From Mycolicibacterium porcinum (GTDB lineage Bacteria > Actinomycetota > Actinomycetes > Mycobacteriales > Mycobacteriaceae), in assembly GCA_002086835.1 (NCBI GenBank), contig MVIG01000016.1, positions 1-64,000 of the forward strand: a stretch of 64,000 nucleotides of DNA, read 5' to 3'. The position numbers were made by a program, and so were the translations under genes. Positions 46,309 through 55,127 of this stretch are shown in pieces. The notes below the pieces were generated by a model, which saw only the letters and a list, made by a program, of their open reading frames with translations, did not search any database and was not told the origin of the DNA. How positions within the stretch are numbered: the first letter of the stretch is position 1; each line of letters starts with the position of its first letter.

Positions 46309-47210
46309 TCGATGCGATGCTCGATCCGCCCGATGCCGTCGAGGGTCAACATGAGGGTATCCCCCGGACGCAGCCAGTGCCCCGTCTCCATGCCGCTTCC
46401 CCCGGGCAGCGTCCCGGTACCGAAAAGCTCGCCGGGACAGAGCGGTTCACAGCGTGACGCGTGTGCCAGTACGTCTCCGAGGGTGTGCTGCATCCCGGCG
46501 CTGCTCACCGTGCTGACCACCGAGCCGTTGAGGGCGACGGAACCGGTGAGGGCCCCGATGCGGGGCAGGATCTCGTCTGCGGTGACCGCGGTGTCCGACA
46601 TCGAACTGGCGAAGTGCTTGGACTTCTGCGGTCCGAACCCGCTGAGCATCTCCGGACGCTGCACATCACGGGCGCTGAAATCGTTGAGTACCACGAACGC
46701 GCCGATCGCCGCGGTCGCCTCCTCTGCAGTGGCGTTGAACAGCGGTGCGGCCAGGACGAATCCTATCTCCAGCTCGAAGTCGAGCGCCTGCGAATAGTCC
46801 GGGATCGCAACCGGCGTGCCGGTGGGGACGAAAGTCTGTGCGTTGGACATGTAGTAGAGCGGCTGCCGGTAGAACAGCGGCTTGGGCTTGAACTGGGGCA
46901 CCGGCCGGCCGGTGATCCGTTCGTACAGCGAAGTCACCCGGTACAAGCCGGGATGAAAGCGCCGGATCAGCCCGCGGGCGGCATCGATGTTGTGCTGTTC
47001 GTAGAGCATGAAGTCCCGGAACGACACCGGCTGGAACGGCAGCAGGTGATCGCTGAGCCTCAGCTGGCGCTCGGCCGCCGCGGCCAGCCAGGCCTCGTCG
47101 AACACGCGGCCGCCGAGCGGCGTGAGGTCGGAGTGTGTGACCCAATTACCTTCGGCATCAAGCGTTTCGACAGCCACACCGGTGGCGGTGCGGACGCGGC
47201 GCAGTTTCAT
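46305..47210 (-). CDS. FAH-family protein in catabolic operon
   Basis: Fumarylacetoacetate hydrolase-family enzyme of 301 aa. Metal-binding residues are in FELEIGFVL and NDFSARDVQ, with SMSDTAVT and GTGTLPGGSGME near the end. It is the last gene of a leftward run of two acyl-CoA dehydrogenases and an alpha/beta hydrolase. Its ATG overlaps the stop of the hydrolase by 4 nt (ATGA). It probably handles a small oxo-acid or ester in the same pathway. Confidence 0.85.
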   Translation of the reverse strand: MKLRRVRTATGVAVETLDAEGNWVTHSDLTPLGGRVFDEAWLAAAAERQLRLSDHLLPFQPVSFRDFMLYEQHNIDAARGLIRRFHPGLYRVTSLYERITGRPVPQFKPKPLFYRQPLYYMSNAQTFVPTGTPVAIPDYSQALDFELEIGFVLAAPLFNATAEEATAAIGAFVVLNDFSARDVQRPEMLSGFGPQKSKHFASSMSDTAVTADEILPRIGALTGSVALNGSVVSTVSSAGMQHTLGDVLAHASRCEPLCPGELFGTGTLPGGSGMETGHWLRPGDTLMLTLDGIGRIEHRID

Positions 47211-48046
47211 GCGGTACGTCCGAGCTGCCTGCGCAGGAACGCGGTGAGGTACCCGGCAACCACATCGGGTTGCTCGAGCCAGGGCCAGTGCCCGGTTCCC
47301 GGCACCGGCTGCACCACACAGTTCCGGAAGATGCGCTGATAGTCCTCGGTTTGCGCGAACGGTACGTAGTGGTCGTCGGCGCCCCACACCACCAGGACGT
47401 CACCGCTATAGCCGGCGAGCCGATCGGCATACGGGGCAAGGGCATTCGGACCGGTGGACCGGTACAGCTTCACCACGGCATCGGGTGTCCCGCGGGCGAA
47501 CATGTGCTCGGCGATCGAGTCGAGCGCGTCGGGCGGCAGGCCGGGATCGCGCATGGCCAGCACCCGCCGCAGCACGGCCGGGTTGCCGATACGCGACAGC
47601 GCCTCTGCGAGCACGGGTGTCCGCCACAGCTTGGCGGCGAAGTGGTCGATCACGACCGGGGCGTTGATCAACGTGATGCTGGCGACCGAGTCGAGGTGGT
47701 CGACCGCCCACGCGAGGGCCCAGGGACCACCGAAGTCGTGGGCCACCAGATGAGCGCGCTCGACCCCGAGCTGACCCAGGATGGCGTCGAGGTGTGCCGC
47801 GTAGGCAGCCACCGTGTACGGCCACTGGGAAGGCTTGTCTGCCGCGCCGAAACCCGGCATCTCCGGAGCGATCACCCGCGCGAAACCGGCGACCGGCGTC
47901 AGCAACCGGTCCCATTTGGCCCCGGCGTTGTTGCCGTGTACGAACACCACGGCCTCGCCCGGGTCGGCCCCGGACACACCGGCCACGAGCACCGGCGAAC
48001 GCACCCCGTCGACAGCCAGCGTGCGGTGTTCGACAGGGCCGTCCAT
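47207..48046 (-). CDS. Alpha/beta hydrolase in catabolic operon
   Basis: Alpha/beta hydrolase of 279 aa from ATG 48046. The oxyanion motif is VHGNNAG and the nucleophile is Asp in AHDFGGPWA, as in epoxide hydrolases and haloalkane dehalogenases. The acid is likely in WGADDHYV and the His in GTGHWPW. It is translationally coupled to the FAH-family gene. The preceding acyl-CoA dehydrogenase gene ends 47 bp upstream of its start. Confidence 0.83.
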   Translation of the reverse strand: MDGPVEHRTLAVDGVRSPVLVAGVSGADPGEAVVFVHGNNAGAKWDRLLTPVAGFARVIAPEMPGFGAADKPSQWPYTVAAYAAHLDAILGQLGVERAHLVAHDFGGPWALAWAVDHLDSVASITLINAPVVIDHFAAKLWRTPVLAEALSRIGNPAVLRRVLAMRDPGLPPDALDSIAEHMFARGTPDAVVKLYRSTGPNALAPYADRLAGYSGDVLVVWGADDHYVPFAQTEDYQRIFRNCVVQPVPGTGHWPWLEQPDVVAGYLTAFLRRQLGRTA

Positions 48047-48093
48047 CAGCGGGATTGTACGGTCGCCTAACGTTTCCCGCGCGATTTCAGAGA

Positions 48094-49254
48094 TCAGTGC
48101 GTGCCTGTCGCCACCCACGGCACCCGCTCGGCGGTTGCGTTGTCAAGGACCAGTTCGGCCACCCGCGACCGGTGCGCCTCGGCGCTGCCCAACAGCGCGG
48201 CATCGGTCGTGGCTCGCTTGAAATACAGGTGCGCCTGGTGCTCCCAGGTGAACCCGATGCCGCCGTGCACCTGGATGGTGTCGGCGGCGACCTTGGCGAA
48301 CGCCGCCGACGCGATGGCCTGCGCGATGCTGACCGCCAGGGCCGGGTCGTCGGTGCCGTCGGTCAGCGCCCACACCGCGTGATACGTCGCCGAACGTGCG
48401 TGCTCGAGATCGACCAGGCAATCCGCCAGCCGGTGCTTGACGGCCTGGAACGATCCGATCTGCCTGCCGAACTGCAGTCGGGACTTGGCGTACTCCACCG
48501 ACAGGTCCAGCAGATGCTGTGCGGCGCCGACCTGTTCGGCGGCCAGCAGCGCCGACCCCACCTGGAAGGCGTGGGTGATGACGCGCTCGGCCTCGTCGGG
48601 GCCGGCCACGAGTTGTGCGGCGGCAGCGGACAACGAGACGGTGGCCTGCGGCCGGGTCAGATCCAGCGTGACCAACGGGGTGCGCTGCACGCCCGGATCG
48701 GCCGCCTCCACGGCATACAGGGCGATGCCGCCGGGACCGGTCGCGGCGACCAGCAAGACCTCGCCGACTCCGCCATCCACGACCCGCTCCACCGTGCCGG
48801 TCAGCGACCCGTCCTCGGCGACAGCGACATTCACCGTGGCGGGATCGAAGGCGCCCGCGCGGTCCGGGACCGCGAAGGCCGCCGTGCGGGTGCCCTCGGC
48901 GAGGGCACCGAGGAGTTCGTCGCGCACCGGGCCGGCCGAGGCGGCGACCAGCGCCGGGATGGCCAGTAGCACCGTGCCGAACACCGGACCGCAGGCCAGT
49001 GCCGCCCCCAGCTCTTCGACCGCGATGGCCTGGTCGACCAGGGTGCCGCCGGCTCCGCCGTCGGCCTCGGGAACTGCCAGGCCGAGCACCCCGAGCTCAG
49101 CGCCCAGTCGCGCCCAGACCTTGGGATCGAACCGGGGTTCGGACTCCATCAGGGTCCGCACCGTCTGCTCGTCGAAGTTGTCGGCGCAGAACTTGCGAAC
49201 CGCTGTCCGCAGCTGGGCCTGCTCGTCGGTGAACGCGAACTCATTTTCAGCCAC
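48094..49254 (-). CDS. Acyl-CoA dehydrogenase, partner subunit
   Basis: Acyl-CoA dehydrogenase of 386 aa from GTG 49254. It has the N-terminal and central FAD domains and a C-terminal helix bundle ending HGGIGFTWEHQAHLYFKRA. It lacks the common C-terminal YEGTSE motif. Its start overlaps the stop of the other dehydrogenase by 8 nt. The pair matches the adjacent fadE genes of mycobacteria that form alpha2-beta2 enzymes in sterol side-chain or ring degradation. Confidence 0.82.
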   Translation of the reverse strand: MAENEFAFTDEQAQLRTAVRKFCADNFDEQTVRTLMESEPRFDPKVWARLGAELGVLGLAVPEADGGAGGTLVDQAIAVEELGAALACGPVFGTVLLAIPALVAASAGPVRDELLGALAEGTRTAAFAVPDRAGAFDPATVNVAVAEDGSLTGTVERVVDGGVGEVLLVAATGPGGIALYAVEAADPGVQRTPLVTLDLTRPQATVSLSAAAAQLVAGPDEAERVITHAFQVGSALLAAEQVGAAQHLLDLSVEYAKSRLQFGRQIGSFQAVKHRLADCLVDLEHARSATYHAVWALTDGTDDPALAVSIAQAIASAAFAKVAADTIQVHGGIGFTWEHQAHLYFKRATTDAALLGSAEAHRSRVAELVLDNATAERVPWVATGTH

Positions 49255-50449
49255 GTGGGATCTCCTTCCACGGCATACCGGCATCCGCCCGAAGATCGCC
49301 CGGCAACCCGAGGATCCGTTCGCCCAGAATGTTGCGCATCACCTCTGACGTGCCACCTTCGATCGTATTGGCCTTGCTGCGCAGGAAACGCTGCTGGATG
49401 GGACCGCGCCAGTCCTTGCCGCTCTCGTCTTCGTCGCGGTCACCCGATCCGTACCCGTGATAGAGGATCCCTTCGGGTCCAAGCAGATCCATGCACCACT
49501 GATAGATGTGCTGGTTGAGCTCGGCGCCGACGAGCTTGCCGATCGACCCTTCCGGGCCCGGGCCGCCGACGGTGGCGGCCGCGCGGGAACGTTCCGCGGT
49601 CAGCCGCTGGGCCTCGGAGCGCAGCCACAGCTGGGTCAGCCGGTCTCGCAGCACCGAGGTACGCAGGTCCGGGCGTGATGCCCACAGTGCCACGGCATCC
49701 GAGATGGTGCCGGCTCCGCGTCGATTGCCGCTGCCGCCGAGCGCGCTGCGCTCGTTCATCAGCGTCGTCATGGCGACGTTCCAGCCGTTGCCGACCTCGC
49801 CGAGCCGATGGGCGTCGGGGATGCGGGCGTCGGTGATGTACACCTCGTTGAACTCGGCCTGGCCGGTCATCTGCCGGAGCGGTCGAGTCTCGACACCCGG
49901 CCCGTGCATGTCCAGCACGAAGTACGTGAGGCCTTTGTGTTTGGGCACATCAGGATTCGAGCGGGCCAGCAACAGGCCCCACCGCGCGCGGTGCGCGAGG
50001 CTGGTCCACACCTTCTGACCGTTGAGCACCCAGTCGTCACCGTCGCGGACCGCGGACGTGGCCAGCCCGGCCAGGTCCGAACCGGCACCGGGCTCGGAGA
50101 ACAGCTGGCACCAGATGTGTTCGGTGCTCGCCAGCGGGCGCAGCCAGGACTTCTTGAGCTCATCGGACTGAGCGTGTTCACGGACCGTCGGTGCGGCCAT
50201 GCCGTAGCCCATCGGATTGAGGCTCAACGGGATGGGCCCGCCGGCGCCCTGCAGGATGCGGTCGGCCACGGCCTGCAGACCCCGCGACACCCCGAGACCG
50301 CCGAGGCCCTCCGGGAAGTGAACCCAGGACAGGCCGGCGTCATAACAGGCGGCCAGGTACTCGGGGATCGGGACTTTCTTGGGGTCGTGGTCGGCCACGA
50401 CCCGGCGGGCGAGGTCGGCGACCCGGTCCGCATCAGCGACGCTGCTCAT
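49247..50449 (-). CDS. Acyl-CoA dehydrogenase, main subunit
   Basis: Acyl-CoA dehydrogenase of 400 aa from ATG 50449. The FAD-binding segment is QLFSEPGAGSDLAGL. The C-terminal IEGGTSEVMRNILGERILGLP is typical of heterotetrameric mycobacterial enzymes. It is the first gene of the leftward operon and is coupled to the partner subunit by an 8-nt overlap. The substrate is probably a branched or ring-bearing CoA ester but cannot be read directly. Confidence 0.87.
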   Translation of the reverse strand: MSSVADADRVADLARRVVADHDPKKVPIPEYLAACYDAGLSWVHFPEGLGGLGVSRGLQAVADRILQGAGGPIPLSLNPMGYGMAAPTVREHAQSDELKKSWLRPLASTEHIWCQLFSEPGAGSDLAGLATSAVRDGDDWVLNGQKVWTSLAHRARWGLLLARSNPDVPKHKGLTYFVLDMHGPGVETRPLRQMTGQAEFNEVYITDARIPDAHRLGEVGNGWNVAMTTLMNERSALGGSGNRRGAGTISDAVALWASRPDLRTSVLRDRLTQLWLRSEAQRLTAERSRAAATVGGPGPEGSIGKLVGAELNQHIYQWCMDLLGPEGILYHGYGSGDRDEDESGKDWRGPIQQRFLRSKANTIEGGTSEVMRNILGERILGLPGDLRADAGMPWKEIPRG

Positions 50450-50508
50450 CCAGCCACGATAGGGAAAGGGATTCAGCGGCCCGCGGGCGGGCGGTAGCGT
50501 CACCCGTC

Positions 50509-51645
50509 GTGGACCGAAAGCGCGTGGTGATCGCCGGACTCGGTGACACCGGCGTGCTCACCGCGATCCGGTTGGCACGCCGGTACGACGTCGTCGGCGT
50601 CTCGGTGAATCCCGGCCTGGTCAGCGGTCAGGAACTCGGAACCCGGCTCGCCAGGCCCGACGACTGGGCGCGCAACTACTGGATCGGCTTCGACCGGTTC
50701 CGTGAACTCGACCGCGTTCGCACCGTGCACGGCGCACTCACCGGCGCCGATCTGTCCGCCCGGACGGTCAGTGTGCGCGACGCCGACGGCACGACGCGCG
50801 TGGAACCCTATGACGCACTGGTCATCTCCACCGGCGTCACGAACGGCTTCTGGCGGCAGCCGGTTCTGCAGTCAGCGCGGGATGTCGATGCCGGGTTGCG
50901 GACCGCACACGAGCGGTTGGGTTCGGCGCGTTCGGTGGCCGTCATCGGCGGTGGCGCGGCGGCGGCCAGCAGTGCGGCCAACATCGCGGTCCGATGGCCG
51001 GACACCCGCGTGGGGCTGTACTACCCGGGTGAACATCCTCTACCGCAGCATCATCGGCGGACCAGGAAGCGTGTCGAAAGCAGGCTGGCCGCGGTGGGCG
51101 TGACGCTGCACCCCGGGTATCGAGCAGCGGTGCCAGAGGGTTTCGACTGCGCGGCCATCACCTCAGAGCCTGTGCAGTGGACCGGTGGACAGGCGCCGGT
51201 CCAGGCGGATGCCGTGCTGTGGGCGATCGGCCGGGTACAGCCCAACACCGCCTGGCTGCCGGCCGACATCCTCGACGAGCGCGGGTTCGTGCGGGTCACG
51301 CCGGAATTGCGGGTACCCGGACACGATGGCGTGTTCGCTGTCGGCGACGTCGCGGCGACCGACCCGCTGCGGTCCTCGGCCCGCAACCGGGCCGACGGTC
51401 TGCTGGCCCGAAACGTGGCCGCACATTTCACCGGAGGCCGGATGCGTAGCTACCGGCCGCCGGCCGGACGTTGGGGGTCGGTGCTCGGCGTGCAACCGGA
51501 CGGGCTGGAGGTGTTCGCGCCCAACGGCTTTGCCTTCCGGTTTCCGTCGTGGTCGATCGAGCGGGTGTTGCAGCCGTGGATCGTCCGCCGCGGCATCTAT
51601 CGCGGTGTGCGGGCGGGGGATCAGAACATCGTCACCAAGGGCTGA
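50509..51645 (+). CDS. NDH-2-like FAD oxidoreductase
   Basis: Pyridine nucleotide-disulfide-type flavoprotein of 378 aa from GTG 50509. The FAD motif is a variant (AGLGDTG). The NAD motif is IGGGAAAAS and the C-terminal FAD site is GVFAVGDVA. It resembles membrane-associated type II NADH dehydrogenases and ferredoxin reductases, but no quinone-binding or membrane segment is clear. It is divergent from the acyl-CoA dehydrogenase operon and its 3' end overlaps the convergent cupin gene by 25 bp. Confidence 0.8.
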   Translation: MDRKRVVIAGLGDTGVLTAIRLARRYDVVGVSVNPGLVSGQELGTRLARPDDWARNYWIGFDRFRELDRVRTVHGALTGADLSARTVSVRDADGTTRVEPYDALVISTGVTNGFWRQPVLQSARDVDAGLRTAHERLGSARSVAVIGGGAAAASSAANIAVRWPDTRVGLYYPGEHPLPQHHRRTRKRVESRLAAVGVTLHPGYRAAVPEGFDCAAITSEPVQWTGGQAPVQADAVLWAIGRVQPNTAWLPADILDERGFVRVTPELRVPGHDGVFAVGDVAATDPLRSSARNRADGLLARNVAAHFTGGRMRSYRPPAGRWGSVLGVQPDGLEVFAPNGFAFRFPSWSIERVLQPWIVRRGIYRGVRAGDQNIVTKG

Positions 51646-52040
51646 TCGACGGGTACCACGTAGGTGGACAACATCAGGGTCCGCACCGTGCCGACGTTGT
51701 GGGCGTTGTGGACGACGCCCGCCGGGATGAGGAACGGGTCCCCTGAATGCAGGTGCTGGGGCGGGCGGTCGTCGAACACCATGTCGACGTCTCCCTGGAC
51801 GATGTAGCCGACTTCCGGCCCGGGATGGCTGTGGCGGCCGGACTCCTTGCCGACCGGGATCTCGAACCTGGTTTGGACGATCTCGAAACCCGGTGTGGGA
51901 GCGGCGGAACGCTGAAGCTCGGTGCGTGACACCCCCGCGGTCGGATCATCGGCGAGCGCGGCTGGGGCGGTGAGGGTCGCGGCCGCAACGGTCACGGCAA
52001 GGGCGGTCAGAGCGAGGCGGGTACGGGTCATGTTTTCCAT
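51621..52040 (-). CDS. Secreted cupin-domain protein
   Basis: Exported cupin of 139 aa with a signal peptide (about 1-30, ending ALADD). The metal-binding cupin motifs are GRHSHPGPEVGYIVQGDVDM (His, His, Glu) and a later PAGVVHNAHN (His). It may bind or oxidise a small molecule outside the cell. ATG 52040 is 17 bp from a 27-bp element shared with the LysR-controlled hydrolase promoter near 6.4 kb, so the same regulator may control it. Confidence 0.82.
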   Translation of the reverse strand: MENMTRTRLALTALAVTVAAATLTAPAALADDPTAGVSRTELQRSAAPTPGFEIVQTRFEIPVGKESGRHSHPGPEVGYIVQGDVDMVFDDRPPQHLHSGDPFLIPAGVVHNAHNVGTVRTLMLSTYVVPVDQPLVTMF

Positions 52041-52056
52041 GACAGTCGGCGCGGGC

Positions 52057-52083
52057 CATCAAGTCCAACGATGATTTCAGATG
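52057..52083. promoter_or_regulatory. LysR-type element, copy 2 of shared element
   Basis: CATCAAGTCCAACGAT (52057-52072), then seven variable bases, then GATG (52080-52083). The same 16-mer, spacing and terminal GATG occur at 6438-6464. Both copies begin exactly 17 bp upstream of an ATG on the minus strand (52040 and 6421). CATC and GATG form an inverted pair. Confidence 0.6.
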
Positions 52084-52119
52084 TAAACCATCTGTATTAG
52101 GGATGACACGTGCGCGTAT

Positions 52120-52165
52120 GTAACGCCATGGCGAGAATTCGGCCGAATTCTCGCCATGGCGTTAC
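52120..52165. terminator. Perfect 46-bp palindrome
   Basis: The 23-base left arm starts GTAACGCCATGGCGAG and the right arm is its exact reverse complement, with no loop between them. It begins 9 bp after the mycolyltransferase stop codon (leftward) and about 80 bp before the cupin start. In RNA it would make an unusually long hairpin that could end transcription from either side. No U-tract follows. A cruciform or protein-binding role is also possible. Confidence 0.6.
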
Positions 52166-52174
52166 GAACGTGGC

Positions 52175-53524
<1,350 letters not shown>

Positions 53525-53580
53525 CTAACAATGCCTGAGCTGGGCCTATCGGGGCCGCGCCTGGCGTAACCCCTCTGTTA

Positions 53581-54459
53581 TCAAGGTGATTCGGTTCCGA
53601 TGCCGGAGAGTCCGGACCGGCGCCACTCGCGTGGGGAGAGTCCGTGGGTCCGCCGGAACTGACGACTGAAGTAACCGGGGTCGGCCATCCCCACGCGGGT
53701 GGCGACCTCGGCCACGGGTAGGTCGGTATCGCCGAGCAGGGCTCGCGCCTGACTCATCCTGCGCTCGTTGATCCACTCGCCGACCGTGCGTCCGGTCCGG
53801 CGGCGGACCAAGGTGGTGAGATGACCCGGTGACATCCCGACCTCGCCGGCGACGTCACGCAGGGACAGCGGCTCCGACAGCCTGCGGTCGATCGCCGAGA
53901 ACACCTCGGCCAGCAAGGGCTCTCCACTGCGTCGCAGGTCGCCGACCACGTCGTCGGCGAACCGGGCCAGGTCGATGAGCAGCAGCGTCAGATGGGCCAG
54001 TGCGGCCTGCCGATAGCCCGCCCGGCGGCCCGCGAGCTCGGTCTCGATCGCCCGGATCGTGCTGTCCCACAGTGGTTGTCGATCGGCAGGCACGTGCAAC
54101 AGCAGTAGGCCACCGGATTGCCCGTGGATGAACGGGAACAGCAGAGGGTGAGCTTGCCAGGTGGGCCAGGGTGAGCCGCCGTCGTGCCCCAGCGCGGTGG
54201 GATCGAAGTACACGCCGATCCCGTCGGACTCGGCGGTCAGCGGCCGCGGGTCGATCACCTCGCCTGCCGCCACCACGTACAGGACTCCCTGGGTCGGCAC
54301 ATACCAGAGCACCGGAAAGTCATGGATGTGAGGACGGTGCTCGGGCAGATCCGCACGCCGGCCTCTGGTCACCGACACCGGCGGGGCGTCGTGATCCGTC
54401 CAATACCGGTAGACCGGGACGCCCTCGCGGTGGCGCACCAGGCGAGACGCGTCGGACAT
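53581..54459 (-). CDS. AraC-family regulator
   Basis: AraC-type regulator of 292 aa with an N-terminal cupin-like sensing domain (PHIHDFPVLWYVPTQG, about 43-58). A C-terminal double helix-turn-helix has LRDVAGEVGMSPGHLTTLVR and VAEVATRVGMADPGYFSRQF. It is divergent from the methyltransferase gene with about 65 bp between, so control of that gene is plausible. Confidence 0.87.
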   Translation of the reverse strand: MSDASRLVRHREGVPVYRYWTDHDAPPVSVTRGRRADLPEHRPHIHDFPVLWYVPTQGVLYVVAAGEVIDPRPLTAESDGIGVYFDPTALGHDGGSPWPTWQAHPLLFPFIHGQSGGLLLLHVPADRQPLWDSTIRAIETELAGRRAGYRQAALAHLTLLLIDLARFADDVVGDLRRSGEPLLAEVFSAIDRRLSEPLSLRDVAGEVGMSPGHLTTLVRRRTGRTVGEWINERRMSQARALLGDTDLPVAEVATRVGMADPGYFSRQFRRTHGLSPREWRRSGLSGIGTESP

Positions 54460-54524
54460 GGAACCAAAGATAATCCTGATTCGGCCAAGTTTCCCCCAAC
54501 TATCGATGTCTGGATGGATGGACC

Positions 54525-55127
54525 ATGGAGTTCATGACCGAACATCGTCCACATCGTCTGAAGAACCGGCATGACTACCTGCCGGCCGCAGGGCATGACG
54601 CGTTCCTGCCGGGATACGACCTCCTGACCCGGGTTCTTGGCATGAACCCGGCCTATCGTGACCTGGTCGCGCGGGCCGGACTCCGCGCCGGCCAGCGGGT
54701 CATCGAAATAGGTTGTGGAACCGGCAATCTCACAATCCGAGCCAAGCGGGCGTGCCCGGGCGCGGAGATCGTCGGGACCGACCCTGACCCACGTGCGCTG
54801 CAGCGTGCGGAACGAAAGACCAAGGGCCTCACAGGTATCGGATTCACCCGGGCGTACGCCCAGGAATTACCGTTCGGCGACCGCGAGTTCGATCAGGCGC
54901 TGTCCTCGATGATGCTGCACCACCTCGACGAAGCGGCCAAGATCGCCGCCGCCGGCGAGCTGTTCCGGGTTCTGAAGCCGGGTGGGCGACTACACGTCGT
55001 CGACGTGCGTGGCGACGCCCTGTCGCAGCTGTTCGAGGACGCGGGGTTCGAGTGCGAGGTGGTGGGATCCGGTCGGATCCGGCTGGCCGGAAAGCTCACG
55101 TACCTCCGCGCGACTCGTCCGGCGTGA
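54525..55127 (+). CDS. Class I SAM methyltransferase
   Basis: Methyltransferase of 200 aa (UbiE/MenG-like fold). The SAM motif is VIEIGCGTGN (about 64-73), followed by GTDPDP, ELPFGDREFD and FRVLKPGGRLHVVD. It could methylate a small molecule or lipid; the substrate is unknown. ATG 54525 is used, with ATG 54534 as an alternative. The end overlaps the convergent CocE-like gene by 32 bp. Confidence 0.83.
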   Translation: MEFMTEHRPHRLKNRHDYLPAAGHDAFLPGYDLLTRVLGMNPAYRDLVARAGLRAGQRVIEIGCGTGNLTIRAKRACPGAEIVGTDPDPRALQRAERKTKGLTGIGFTRAYAQELPFGDREFDQALSSMMLHHLDEAAKIAAAGELFRVLKPGGRLHVVDVRGDALSQLFEDAGFECEVVGSGRIRLAGKLTYLRATRPA

